DNA of 15,829 bases, taken from CAZSPL01 sp964608735. Lineage in GTDB: Bacteria > JAJVIF01 > JAPKYR01 > CAZSPL01. Location of the stretch: NCBI GenBank assembly GCA_964608735.1, contig CAZSPL010000073.1, positions 1-15,829 on the forward strand, read 5' to 3'. Shown here piece by piece: positions 8,701-15,620 of the stretch. Position numbers and translations under genes: made by a program. The notes under the pieces are model-generated. The model did not search any database, was not told where the DNA came from, and saw only the letters and a list, made by a program, of their open reading frames with translations. Within the stretch, counting starts at the first letter, position 1. The number at the start of each line of letters is the position of its first letter.

Positions 8701-9751
8701 GATCGAATTTTTCGACAAGGTATACAAGGAACTCGAACGCCAGCAGGATAAGCTCGAAGCGGATTTCTTCCTCGGGCTGTTCCACATAAAGGCTCGCAAG
8801 CAGAAGCTCGGGCTGCATCACTGGAGAAGCATACTCGACATCAAGGATACAGGCGACCTGCAGCCGGATATCGTGAACCAGATATACCTCAGCCTGTTTT
8901 TGCATTTCCTCGACCACTACTTCATCAGCGAGGCGCAGGAAGCCCTGAAGCGCATCAAGCCCGACGGCGACATCGACCTGAACGCGGCGGCGTTGTTCCT
9001 GTATATGCAGAAGGGATACCTCGAGGCGAAGGCCAAGAATTACGACGCGGCATGCCGTGAATGGGAGCACGCGCTGACGATATTCCCGTCCAACTGGATG
9101 CTCAACCAGAACCTCGCCCTCGCGAAGGTGCTTCTCAAGAAGGAAGACGAAGCGGTGGGGCATTTCAACGTGCTTATACACGAGCTGGAGAAGGGCGGGG
9201 AGAAGGTTTACGGGCCGTCATATAATTTCATGTTCGAGGAATCGCGGAAGGTATACAACCACCTGGTCAGCTTCCGGGCGGGGGCGATACAACAGATAGA
9301 AGCGAAGCGGGATATCATACAGGACAACATCATGAGCTCCAACCAGGCATACTGGAGCCTGAACCTCCGCAAGGGGGATGGATTCAAGGAAGCCGAGACG
9401 AATTACTTCCGGTTGATCAAAATATACAACCCCGAGCGCTACCCCGATGAATTCAAGGAGATAGAGTCGGCATATGCGTTCTTCAAGAAGGAAGGGCACC
9501 TGAAGAAGAACGAGCAGTTGGTGTTCAACTCGTTCGACCTGGGGAAGTTCATCGAGATGGGGAGCAAGTTCGTACAGTCGGAGATCCCGATGTTCCCGTC
9601 GGTGCGGAAATTTATAAGTGAGTTTACGCGTCCGGCGCGGTTCTTCGATTTGGGGGAGGAAGTGAAGTCTGCGCGCGAGGCGGTCGCCCAGACGCGTCCG
9701 GAAATACCGGGAGCGGAGTATGTGGTTGACGACTGGTTGATGGATTGGTAG
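5789..9751 (+). CDS. Giant cytoplasmic TPR-repeat protein with degenerate J-domain-like C-terminal segment
   Basis: A 1320-residue protein made almost wholly of helical TPR-like repeats (for example YLLGVSYLAAGDVGAAESVF and repeats with A-x-x-x-[YF]-x-x-A-L patterns). It has no signal peptide or membrane segment, so it should be cytoplasmic. Residues about 1187-1240 differ from the rest: AYWSLNL, then a helix, IKIYNPERYP, then DEFKEIESAYAFF. This resembles the fold order of a J-domain, but with N1214-P-E1216 in place of the catalytic HPD, so it probably cannot stimulate Hsp70 in the normal way. The last 80 residues look extended and unique. An in-frame stop six bases upstream fixes ATG 5789 as the first possible start; GGTGA lies 11 nt before it. 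Function unknown; a scaffold for protein assembly, perhaps serving the neighbouring signalling protein, is inference. Confidence 0.88.
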   Translation: MANFPTFPGKAKFLNRKLKQCAEARASADFEAMRRYAEEGLKAIPEAKAEKYSDPRRSLLIALSEAAFSSGEKEVARDAMEQAISLSDGNKDFVGVLIEMAENAGEDIIPLLKKGIKASAQDVNLLKPLARIFEDTGRVDGEADKLYRMILKADTDYEPALLGVARTSLMLKRFDREMLTPLRLAFRAAPDDPDVLKALAMTYSAMQQPPEESLGVLKKAIETFPGEPALEAGLTKIYMKTPGYTEEKVQHLKQAFKNKPSGEIADVLLPYLLKARDIDEVSLRIYEMSWRGHEQKTSMLTFLSEAYRGQGRRDNQAVKVYEELFSVFPHHKENTAYLAEVYAEAEVSDRTAEIVYERAFNDNPEKVSPSVVRLLSQCYLNYDREDDIAKALYKRHLANEPDDVRVMIALGEMAMSREHLAGEDVKLLKNLFHHEQVQKKLKSDIATRLGEHLALSGAGDKDAVELYTFNYMSGVATKAEENLLAAHYARGGQAEPRLRRLFEAVYGRTADEDVLEALTNIYVELKEVDDQAINIFLAHLQRNPTDKKVLGLVCPYLLKKRGDDVSTYPFIVEALKLDAKLDFIGIKPGEVLNSLIRIGRYFLKSKQFNLALELFKVAYAREKHDIIQYLLGVSYLAAGDVGAAESVFKDLLKKDPENPLYLYRTAAINMVRGDKSKARKTLTMLAAKYPAHPLAELRLGMLSELDGKDIDALAHYEQVRTSKDIVEALAKARRGIVLLRLQRSDEAIAVLEEARKELGEDEDLAHGLASAYSMRVLAAVDSNSVDGARLAVGSMLGLGLREVAFNEMVGKLAYLVNVKLLISGNATQALEGVEAVLERVPEQPGSLYLGGLIEHFNRRYKEAQDYIDRGLDMGRRLGEFEAPVQLLAALNLIRLRKYFEANDHLEWLYTQEQRKEDAFILRIISFYQNDREKGYPSFLKSQDYGALKSRLKLSLGFVGSLFLKGSEFGAGIEFFDKVYKELERQQDKLEADFFLGLFHIKARKQKLGLHHWRSILDIKDTGDLQPDIVNQIYLSLFLHFLDHYFISEAQEALKRIKPDGDIDLNAAALFLYMQKGYLEAKAKNYDAACREWEHALTIFPSNWMLNQNLALAKVLLKKEDEAVGHFNVLIHELEKGGEKVYGPSYNFMFEESRKVYNHLVSFRAGAIQQIEAKRDIIQDNIMSSNQAYWSLNLRKGDGFKEAETNYFRLIKIYNPERYPDEFKEIESAYAFFKKEGHLKKNEQLVFNSFDLGKFIEMGSKFVQSEIPMFPSVRKFISEFTRPARFFDLGEEVKSAREAVAQTRPEIPGAEYVVDDWLMDW

Positions 9752-9753
9752 GG

Positions 9754-9795
9754 GTTTCGGCACAGGGGTGTACCGAAACATCAAAGTGCCGAAAC
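9754..9795. repeat. Hairpin repeat copy 1 with an extra outward arm
   Basis: A 26-nt copy of the hairpin family (9754-9779; GTTTCGG ... CCGAAAC) starts 3 nt after the TPR stop codon. It differs from the three identical downstream copies by one base in the loop. A further arm GTGCCGAAAC at 9786-9795 is a perfect reverse complement of GTTTCGGCAC at 9754-9763, so two alternative stems are possible. It may be a decayed neighbouring copy. Confidence 0.75.
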
Positions 9796-9830
9796 ATCGA
9801 ACATCAGGAACATAAAATTTATGCATGAAG

Positions 9831-9860
9831 GCGGACAAGATGTCCGCGCCCCCAGGGGGC
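9831..9860. repeat. Tandem GC-rich hairpins
   Basis: GCGGACA (9831-9837) and TGTCCGC (9841-9847) form a perfect 7-bp stem with a 3-nt loop. Directly after it GCCCCC (9848-9853) and GGGGGC (9855-9860) form a second palindrome. The following 30 nt (about 9863-9890) are also rich in short inverted GC segments. No T-run follows, so this is not a standard terminator. It looks like REP-type intergenic palindromic DNA. Confidence 0.6.
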
Positions 9861-9897
9861 AGGCGGACTGGCAGCCCGCGGTCCCAGGGAAAGAATG

Positions 9898-9923
9898 AAC
9901 CCACGGGTTTTGGTCCGTGGGTT
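9898..9923. repeat. REP-like hairpin AACCCACGG/CCGTGGGTT
   Basis: A perfect 9-bp stem with an 8-nt loop, followed by AAATATATGG. It may help end transcription or protect the 3' end of the TPR mRNA. Without a T-run on either strand an intrinsic terminator call is weak. Palindromes of this sort are typical of REP elements spread by IS200-like RAYT enzymes; no such gene is in the window. Confidence 0.6.
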
Positions 9924-9969
9924 AAATATATGGAAATGAGTTTTAGAGTCCTATTCTTTTTCTCTCGAT

Positions 9970-9995
9970 GTTTCTGGACACCCTTGTCCAGAAAC
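9970..9995. repeat. Hairpin repeat, inverted variant with perfect stem
   Basis: GTTTCTGGAC (9970-9979) and GTCCAGAAAC (9986-9995) give a perfect 10-bp stem with loop ACCCTT. This is the same element as its neighbours but in the opposite orientation, including the flanking GAT before and AC after. It differs from them at four stem positions, in two paired sets that keep the stem. Confidence 0.8.
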
Positions 9996-10011
9996 ACAAC
10001 AGTTAATCAGT

Positions 10012-10121
10012 GTTTCGGCACAAGGGTGTACCGAAACATCAAACAGTTAATCAGTGTTTCGGCACAAGGGTGTACCGAAACATCAAACATCGAGTGTTTC
10101 GGCACAAGGGTGTACCGAAAC
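10012..10121. repeat. Three identical 26-nt hairpin repeats
   Basis: Identical copies at 10012-10037, 10056-10081 and 10096-10121, separated by 18 and 14 nt. Arms are GTTTCGGCAC and GTGTACCGAAAC around AAGG. On the minus strand the 10-bp stem has one G.U pair and loop ACCCTT; on the plus strand the same position is an A-C mismatch, so the minus-strand RNA or DNA folds better. The spacer text CAGTTAATCAGT before the first copy (also next to 9995) recurs before the second, so the unit has been duplicated with flank. Confidence 0.85.
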
Positions 10122-10138
10122 ATCAGAAAATTTAAATT

Positions 10139-12334
10139 TCAATCATCATCTGAAACGACTTTGTAGACGGTGTCCTTGTAAACGACAATCACATTTTCCC
10201 CGACGGAGAAGTATTCCGCGAGTTGGGATGAGGCGTCGGTGAGGGCGAAGTAGTCGTCGGAGAGATATTTCACTTCGGTAATTTTGTAGAGGGATGGGTC
10301 GGCTTTGAGTTGGTCGGCATCATATTCGCTGTCGACCCAGTAGCTGTCGGCGTCGAGGTAGAATGTCTTGTCACCGGCGTAACGGACATCCGATTTGATC
10401 TCCTCATTGTAGCTCTTATCGGCGTTGGCGATGGATTCCTGGCTCTGCATTGATTTCGAAGCGATTTGCCCCATAGCGCCTGATGCGAAACCGCCACCGC
10501 CGAGCCCCCCCGCGGCGCTGTCATACTCATACCGGTACCTGTTCTGCGAGTTGAATGCATTGGACTGGCCCGTGTTGGCGAATGAGCCTTCCTCCACTAC
10601 GAGCATGCTTGTGTACGGGGTGACGATGCCGTACTTCTTCGCGAGTTCGACAATCTCATTCTTAATCTCGTCCGTTTCCCCGTGGAGGCGGATTTCGTTC
10701 AGCAGGAAACCCACCTTACGGTTCGCCCACAGGCGCGGGATGTAGTCATTTTTCGCGTTGTCGAAATCGACATCGAATTCGAACACCTTATCCTCGCCGC
10801 CGATACGTCCGCTCACGGTGATGCATCCCGCGCCGTCGCCGCGATACTTGCCGGCGAGGACGATATTCCCACCGAGGAAGAGGTCGGGATATTCGCGCGG
10901 GTAGACATCGGATGTGTGCACGCCGTCGATGTCGATCTCGATGCCGGTCATCAGGGGCGATTTGATTTTCGAATAGAATTCCGCGAGGGGCGCTTCGAGA
11001 TTTTCATTCGGCTCGACGCTTGTCGTGTAGCCGCCGTTATCGCGGGCGAGCAGATCGAGGAACTGATAATCGACATCCCATCCGACGCCGAAGCCGAATA
11101 TGCGGCGGCTGTCGGTGTTCAGGCTCTTCGCGAGGGCGAGCAGCTTGTTTGTATCGGTCTCGCCCTGGGTGGGAAGCCCGTCGGTGAGAAAGATTATGTA
11201 GCAGGGGACATCGCTTCGCGGCTTCAGGCCGAATGCATTCTTGAATGCGCCTTCGATGAATGTGCTGCCGCTTCCCTCGAGGGAGCGTATGAAATCAATA
11301 ACGTCGGTTTCCTTGCCTGGGACGTATTTCTTCCAACCCTCCGTAAAGGGAGAGACCTCGGTCGCGAATGTTATGAGGCTGTATCGGTCGCCATCGTTGA
11401 GATTGCGGAAGATGAATTCGAGGGATTCTTTCGCCTGGTCGATCTTATCGCCGGCCATCGAGCCCGAGCGGTCGAGGATGAAGATGAAATCCTTCGATAC
11501 CTCGACCTGCTCGACCTGTTTGTATTCCGGGGCGATCATCGCGAGGAAGAAGCCCTCATCATCGCTTGTAGAATGCGTTATGAGGTTCGCGCCGACCTGT
11601 CCGCCGGGACGCCCGATGAACAGCGTAAAATCGCCCTGGGGGGAAACATAGCTGCCCTCGTAGCCGACTACCGCCTTCTTCACGCCGTCGCGGTTGATGT
11701 CGACGGTATGCGTGGGGGAATAGATCAGGCCGAGTTTATCGGAGACTTCTATGTCGACTTTGATGGTGAGGCTTTCGATCGTCGATGTCGAGAAGCCTTC
11801 GAGTTTGAGAGGAAAATCAAGGCGTATGCCGTCCTGGTGATTTTCGAGGAGATGCGTGTATTTCAGTTTGACCTCGCGCGTACCGGATGCTGGTATAGGG
11901 TAGACCCGCGCCTGCACGAGTCCCTGCCCGAGATATTGAAGGAGGCCGGGGTCGCGCATTTGTCGCACGATGTCCTGGTAGATGGCGCTGGCTTTCGATG
12001 CATCGAGCACTTCGGCGGTGAGCATCTTGCCGTCGAGGTAGAGGACGAAGTTGGAGATATTCGCGCCGTAGGGTATTGGGAAGATGACGGTTCCTTCGAG
12101 ATCGACCCCGGCGGTATTTCGTATGACGAGGGTGCTCTCGATCTGCGCGACGTTGTCGTTGATGTCGACACTGATATTCTCAGATTGAATCGTCAGCGGG
12201 GGAGTGTAGGACATCTCCGGGCGCCAGTTGGCCTGCCCGGGGGGGATGACGAGTCCCTGCGCGAAGGCTGGCATCGCGGTTGCCAGGATAAGAATAAGAA
12301 GCAGGAATGGGCGTAGCATTGGTCGGAATCTCAT
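10139..12334 (-). CDS. Secreted VIT and von Willebrand factor A domain protein
   Basis: A 731-residue exported protein. Residues 1-25 are a Sec signal peptide (basic start, LLLILILATA core, AFA-Q cleavage site). A VIT (inter-alpha-trypsin) domain follows at about 40-165, with ASAIYQDIVRQMRDPGLL and RVYPIPASGTREVKLKY as its usual signature. A vWA domain (about 280-460) has an intact MIDAS: D288-x-S290-x-S292 in FILDRSGSM, T358 in GSGSTFIEGA and D385 in FLTDGLPT. LWANRKVGFLLNEI and KKYGIVTPYTSMLV (about 535-580) are typical of the post-vWA region. A glycine-rich linker (609-616) leads to a C-terminal domain of about 80 residues with many aspartates. Metal-dependent adhesion or envelope protein binding is likely. 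Start at 12334 has TGGAGG 7 nt upstream. It is a single gene, convergent with the TPR gene. Confidence 0.93.
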   Translation of the reverse strand: MRFRPMLRPFLLLILILATAMPAFAQGLVIPPGQANWRPEMSYTPPLTIQSENISVDINDNVAQIESTLVIRNTAGVDLEGTVIFPIPYGANISNFVLYLDGKMLTAEVLDASKASAIYQDIVRQMRDPGLLQYLGQGLVQARVYPIPASGTREVKLKYTHLLENHQDGIRLDFPLKLEGFSTSTIESLTIKVDIEVSDKLGLIYSPTHTVDINRDGVKKAVVGYEGSYVSPQGDFTLFIGRPGGQVGANLITHSTSDDEGFFLAMIAPEYKQVEQVEVSKDFIFILDRSGSMAGDKIDQAKESLEFIFRNLNDGDRYSLITFATEVSPFTEGWKKYVPGKETDVIDFIRSLEGSGSTFIEGAFKNAFGLKPRSDVPCYIIFLTDGLPTQGETDTNKLLALAKSLNTDSRRIFGFGVGWDVDYQFLDLLARDNGGYTTSVEPNENLEAPLAEFYSKIKSPLMTGIEIDIDGVHTSDVYPREYPDLFLGGNIVLAGKYRGDGAGCITVSGRIGGEDKVFEFDVDFDNAKNDYIPRLWANRKVGFLLNEIRLHGETDEIKNEIVELAKKYGIVTPYTSMLVVEEGSFANTGQSNAFNSQNRYRYEYDSAAGGLGGGGFASGAMGQIASKSMQSQESIANADKSYNEEIKSDVRYAGDKTFYLDADSYWVDSEYDADQLKADPSLYKITEVKYLSDDYFALTDASSQLAEYFSVGENVIVVYKDTVYKVVSDDD

Positions 12335-12574
12335 AGGTCGGCCTCCAGGTGATTTCAGAAAAAGTGGAGGAAGGCATCAGGTTTCCGGCATAACGTGTGA
12401 TAAGACACTCGCGGACTTACGCCGGTTCGTTGAAATCGAGTGAATTACATTCCTTTTACATGTATATTATCCGCTCAGGAGACAGCCTGTCCGGTCGAAA
12501 CATGGAAGTACCGGATGAAACGCGCATCACCGTCCGTTGAAATCGTGGAAACGGGAGTATGCGAGCCTTAGCAT
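12335..12574. other. Divergent intergenic region between vWA and O-antigen ligase genes
   Basis: 240 nt with no gene. It holds a direct repeat CGTTGAAATCG at 12428-12438 and 12535-12545, an A+T-rich patch with TATATTAT at 12463-12470, a possible nested stem CCGGC/GCCGG (12385-12425, inner GTGT/ACAC), and a TCCGGT/ACCGGA stem at 12490-12515. Promoters for both genes should lie here, but I find no pair of hexamers with correct spacing on either strand. Confidence 0.35.
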
Positions 12575-13975
12575 TTGTATAGCATAGCTGGACAACTTGC
12601 GTTCGACCTTGGCGAAGCCCGGCGCGCGAATCCCGTGCTCGTGGCGCTCGGCGTTGTCGGCGCGGCGGCAATCGGCGCGGGACTCGCGTGGGCGCCTTTC
12701 AGGATGAGCTTCATCATCATAGGCGTCATCTTCTGGCTGCTGCCGCTCGTAAGTCTCGAGCTTGGCCTGTACGGCCTGGTGGCGCTGCTGCCCTTGCCGG
12801 AAGCGCGGCTTAAGCTCGGCGATGCATTCACCATCAGTTTTTCATCACTTGTAATGGTCAGCATCCTGTTATGCATCATAATCAAGCGGGTCATAAGGCG
12901 TGAGCCGATACTCGGGTTCAACCCGGCGAAACTGTGGCCGCTGTGGTTCTTCGCGCTGGCGCATTTCGCGTCGATAGGGGTAAGCGTAAACCTCACGCGT
13001 TCGCTGGGAATATTCACCCACCTGATCATCTGGATATTGCTGCTGCTCGTAACGTCGCAGGTGATAACCAACCGGCGTGTACTTCGCAACGTGCTCCTGT
13101 TAATGGTTCTCGAAGGGCTGATAATCACATTCGTGGGGTATTACAACAACTACATCGACCGGATACAGATATCGGCGCTCTATCATTACACCGGCGGCGT
13201 GGCAAGCATCTATTCAAACCGCAACCAGTACGGTCATTACCTCATATCGGTTCTGCCGCTTGCCGTGGCGTTCACATTGTATGACCGCTCCGGCCCGGTG
13301 CGCTTGTTCGGGCTTGGCGCCATATTCAGCCTTTCGCTGAGCCTGATAACGACATTTTCCCGCGGGGCATGGATTGCCGCGCTGGTGGGGCTTAGCGTGT
13401 TCATGCGCAACTGGAAAGCCTGGGTTCTCGCGCTGGTGGCGGTTATCTCGATTTACTACTGGACGCCGGAAAACATCAAGATGCGTTTCCGCTCGATATG
13501 GGATCCGCACGTAAAGTCGGCGAACCAGTCGAGACTGCTGATCCACGCGAGCGGGGCGTTACTGTGGCTGCAACACCCGATTCTCGGCGTGGGCACCGGT
13601 AATTTCGAGGTCGCGGTCGGAGACACGCGCATATCGAGCCTGCTTCCGACGAACCTCAGCGCGCACGATACCTATCTCGAGATGGCTGCGGAGACAGGGA
13701 TAGTGGGGCTTATCGCGCTGGTCGTTTTCCTGTATTTCGTGTACAGGAATATATCAGGGATACGGATACCGCCGGCGAGAGGTTCGGACCGGGTATTCAA
13801 ACTCGCGCTGCTTTCGGTCTGGCTGTCGCTGCTGGTTCACTATGTGATGATAACGGCGTTCTTCAACAGCATGCCGTGGTTCATCATCGGGGTGGTGCTC
13901 GCGGCGAACCGGATTCTGTCGGATGACGCGCCCGCTCATATCGAGACATCCGGTCGAATTGAGCCCATGGATTGA
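12575..13975 (+). CDS. O-antigen ligase/polymerase family membrane protein
   Basis: A 466-residue inner-membrane protein with about ten to twelve hydrophobic segments spread from residue 20 to 455. The largest loop (about 297-365) lies before the conserved AHDTYLEMAAETG segment. This arrangement, with SRGAW (R263), HPILGVGTGNFE and H364 of AHDTYLE, is the Wzy_C signature of WaaL O-antigen ligases and Wzy/exopolysaccharide polymerases. It should transfer or polymerise undecaprenyl-linked glycans at the periplasmic face. The start is uncertain: the frame is closed by TAG at 12569, and the first usable codon is TTG 12575 with no Shine-Dalgarno. GTG at 12635 is an alternative; the first in-frame ATG (12704) would cut the first membrane segment. 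No glycosyltransferase genes flank it, so ligase versus polymerase cannot be decided. Confidence 0.88.
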   Translation: MYSIAGQLAFDLGEARRANPVLVALGVVGAAAIGAGLAWAPFRMSFIIIGVIFWLLPLVSLELGLYGLVALLPLPEARLKLGDAFTISFSSLVMVSILLCIIIKRVIRREPILGFNPAKLWPLWFFALAHFASIGVSVNLTRSLGIFTHLIIWILLLLVTSQVITNRRVLRNVLLLMVLEGLIITFVGYYNNYIDRIQISALYHYTGGVASIYSNRNQYGHYLISVLPLAVAFTLYDRSGPVRLFGLGAIFSLSLSLITTFSRGAWIAALVGLSVFMRNWKAWVLALVAVISIYYWTPENIKMRFRSIWDPHVKSANQSRLLIHASGALLWLQHPILGVGTGNFEVAVGDTRISSLLPTNLSAHDTYLEMAAETGIVGLIALVVFLYFVYRNISGIRIPPARGSDRVFKLALLSVWLSLLVHYVMITAFFNSMPWFIIGVVLAANRILSDDAPAHIETSGRIEPMD

Positions 13976-14002
13976 GCCTCTTGATTGAACCGAGAAGCCT
14001 GA

Positions 14003-14031
14003 TTGACAGGATATTATGCTTGGGGTACACT
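14003..14031 (+). promoter_or_regulatory. Strong sigma-70 promoter for tRNA-Gln
   Basis: A perfect TTGACA (14003-14008), a 17-nt spacer and TACACT (14026-14031). The tRNA begins 12 nt after the -10. The GC-rich stretch CGGCCC just after the -10 resembles the discriminator of stringently controlled stable-RNA promoters. It lies 27 nt after the stop of the ligase gene. Confidence 0.8.
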
Positions 14032-14042
14032 ATTCGGCCCGA

Positions 14043-14113
14043 TGGGGAGTCGTCCAAAGGTAGGACAGCAGGTTCTGGCCCTGCCGATCTGGGTTCGAGT
14101 CCTAGCTCCCCAG
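14043..14113 (+). tRNA. tRNA-Gln (anticodon CUG)
   Basis: A complete cloverleaf. Acceptor arm TGGGGAG (14043-14049) pairs perfectly with CTCCCCA (14106-14112), with discriminator G at 14113. The D stem is GTCC/GGAC, and the anticodon stem GCAGG/CCTGC holds loop TTCTGGC with anticodon CTG at 14075-14077, reading CAG. The T stem CTGGG/CCTAG has one G.U pair and loop TTCGAGT. The U1-A72 pair is typical of bacterial tRNA-Gln. CCA is not encoded, so it must be added after transcription. Confidence 0.96.
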
Positions 14114-14114
14114 T

Positions 14115-15005
14115 TCATCTATCTTTCCCGGAAGATTTTCTATTGAGTTCCGCAAAAATCGGAAGTACGAGATTTCTGATCGCATTGATTGCCACCGACA
14201 AATCAGCGGGGGCATCAGTGAGCCTGTTCTTCTCGATGAAGCTGCGCCATTGAGTCTTCTTCATCTCCAGTGAGGAAAAACTCTCAGATAAGCCGTCTGG
14301 TATTCCCTTAGGTATTTCCGTGCCTCGTCGTTGAAATGTTTCCTCGATTGCTTTCGCTAAAGTTCCCCTGTCAAAACTGATCCCAGACAATAGAAAATAA
14401 ACATCGTAATAATCTTTCATGCGGCTGTTGTTCAACCCGTGTTGAACCATGACCTCGACCTTTTCCGCAATGACGCTTTCCGGGGAGTACGCGAGAATAC
14501 ACGGCTGCGGAAAATCGAGGAGTGAAGGATAATCGATTGCCAAAGGCTTCGGAATGACGACATCGCCGAAACCCAGGTCAACCTGGATGGGGATTATTGC
14601 TTTTCCCAATGAGGCACGGAACTTGAGCCTCAATCCCAGGTATGTCTCCCCTTCTCGTATCTGCTCGATCACAAGGTTCTCAAGGTTATAGGCCAATCCA
14701 TCCGACCCGGCATCAACGCCGCATATTTCCTCAAAGATTGCTCTAATATGTTCCGGCTCATCAGAAGCTCTAAGGAGCATATCAAGGTCTTTTGTGGTTC
14801 TACATGATGGGCCAATCCAATATGCAAAAAGAAACGCGCCTTTGAGAATCAACTCTTTTGTATGTTTTGATTTACCAAGCCTGTAAAGGAATCGCTCGAG
14901 GGCATAACGGACCAGCAGCGATTGCAGCGATTCGTTTCGCTCGCGACTGAGCACGTACAAACGGTCTTTCACTGATTGCGCTATGCTTGTATTCTTGCCT
15001 TTCAT
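14115..15005 (-). CDS. abiEii: AbiEii-type nucleotidyltransferase toxin
   Basis: A 296-residue toxin of the AbiEii/AbiGii nucleotidyltransferase family, the toxic half of the AbiE type IV toxin-antitoxin and phage-abortive system. The N-terminal helix VKDRLYVLSRERNESLQSLL and RYALERFLYRL are family hallmarks. The catalytic motif is GPS (65-67) followed by D73-L-D75, with a later aspartate in QVDLGFGD, and the C-terminal KDYYDVYFL matches the conserved K-D-x-Y-D segment. The frame is open to 15068, but ATG 15005 is preferred: it overlaps the antitoxin stop as ATGA and has GGAAG 7 nt upstream. The gene ends 1 nt beyond the tRNA-Gln 3' end. All key residues are present, so it should be active. 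Related MenT enzymes act on tRNA acceptor ends. Confidence 0.92.
   Translation of the reverse strand: MKGKNTSIAQSVKDRLYVLSRERNESLQSLLVRYALERFLYRLGKSKHTKELILKGAFLFAYWIGPSCRTTKDLDMLLRASDEPEHIRAIFEEICGVDAGSDGLAYNLENLVIEQIREGETYLGLRLKFRASLGKAIIPIQVDLGFGDVVIPKPLAIDYPSLLDFPQPCILAYSPESVIAEKVEVMVQHGLNNSRMKDYYDVYFLLSGISFDRGTLAKAIEETFQRRGTEIPKGIPDGLSESFSSLEMKKTQWRSFIEKNRLTDAPADLSVAINAIRNLVLPIFAELNRKSSGKDR
14121..14141 (+). terminator. Weak possible terminator after tRNA-Gln
   Basis: ATCTTTC and GAAGAT form a short stem (one bulged T) followed by TTTCT. The stem is only about six pairs and AT-rich, and it lies inside the last codons of the convergent toxin gene, so it may be chance. Confidence 0.22.
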
Positions 15006-15601
15006 TGGATTGCTTCCATATACGGGCGCATAACGTTTGATACCCTGCAGATTTTGGCAAACCGCCATAGATCGTCACTTGTGGCGAGTTTTTTTCTTCT
15101 GACTTCACGGAGGGCTTCAAGGGCTACATCCAGCCCCACCTTGTTGCGAAACTTGAAACAATCCGCGACCGTCTTGGTGATATTGAACACCTTTATGGTA
15201 ACACCTTCAATCTTATGAATCTCTATTCCCTCCTTCATCGCCGGGCCGGAGAAGCGCATTATTCTAACGGGCAGTTCATTCAGCCTCGGAATCCTGGTAC
15301 CCCTTTCCGTCGCAACCCAGACGCTCCTTGGCATTTGCGTGGTGATGTCATGAAATTCCAGGGCGGAGAGCAGGCATATCACTCCATCGGGGATTTTCTT
15401 GCATACGAGGGCAATGGTTGTCATCGCAGTTGTATCCCGGGCGGCGTATTCATAGAGCCCTCTGGATACTTTCCTGGCGAATCCCCGCCTGACCAGCCGT
15501 GTGATATATACTCGAGGAATACCCCGGTCGGTGAATTCACTCGATTTGACGATACCCCGTTTTTTAAGGATATCGATTGCTTTATCCATAGTGCTTTTCA
15601 T
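15002..15601 (-). CDS. abiEi: AbiEi-type antitoxin and autorepressor
   Basis: A 199-residue antitoxin. Residues 1-60 form a winged helix-turn-helix (DILKKRGIVKSSEF, then RLVRRGFARKVSRGLYEY as recognition helix and wing). The C-terminal domain carries VFNITKTVADCFKFRNKVG, a segment shared by AbiEi proteins. In type IV systems the antitoxin opposes the toxin without stable binding, and AbiEi also represses its own promoter by binding inverted repeats; such a site is present at 15621-15648. The start at 15601 has AGGTG 5 nt upstream; M5 (15589) is an alternative. The gene is first in the operon and translationally coupled to the toxin. Confidence 0.9.
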   Translation of the reverse strand: MKSTMDKAIDILKKRGIVKSSEFTDRGIPRVYITRLVRRGFARKVSRGLYEYAARDTTAMTTIALVCKKIPDGVICLLSALEFHDITTQMPRSVWVATERGTRIPRLNELPVRIMRFSGPAMKEGIEIHKIEGVTIKVFNITKTVADCFKFRNKVGLDVALEALREVRRKKLATSDDLWRFAKICRVSNVMRPYMEAIQ

Positions 15602-15620
15602 GGTTGCACCTGTTCCGAAA

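Noticed and set aside
9898..9923. Rho-independent terminator
   Set aside because: The stem is strong, but no run of T follows it on either strand.
9754..10121. CRISPR array
   Set aside because: The repeats are palindromic, partly inverted and variable, the gaps are only 14-18 nt and similar to each other, and no cas gene is nearby.
9825..10166. A 113-residue plus-strand protein across the convergent gap
   Set aside because: It is built from translated hairpin repeats (CFGTRVYRN twice) and crosses into the vWA gene. There is no domain, and the repeats do not keep one reading frame.
10682..12316. A 544-residue open frame antisense to the vWA gene
   Set aside because: The minus-strand VIT-vWA protein has a signal peptide, an intact MIDAS and a ribosome binding site. 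The antisense frame is a by-product of GC-rich codon use.
13972..14253. A 93-residue plus-strand frame
   Set aside because: It runs through the tRNA promoter, the tRNA-Gln and the antisense of the toxin gene, so it is not a gene.
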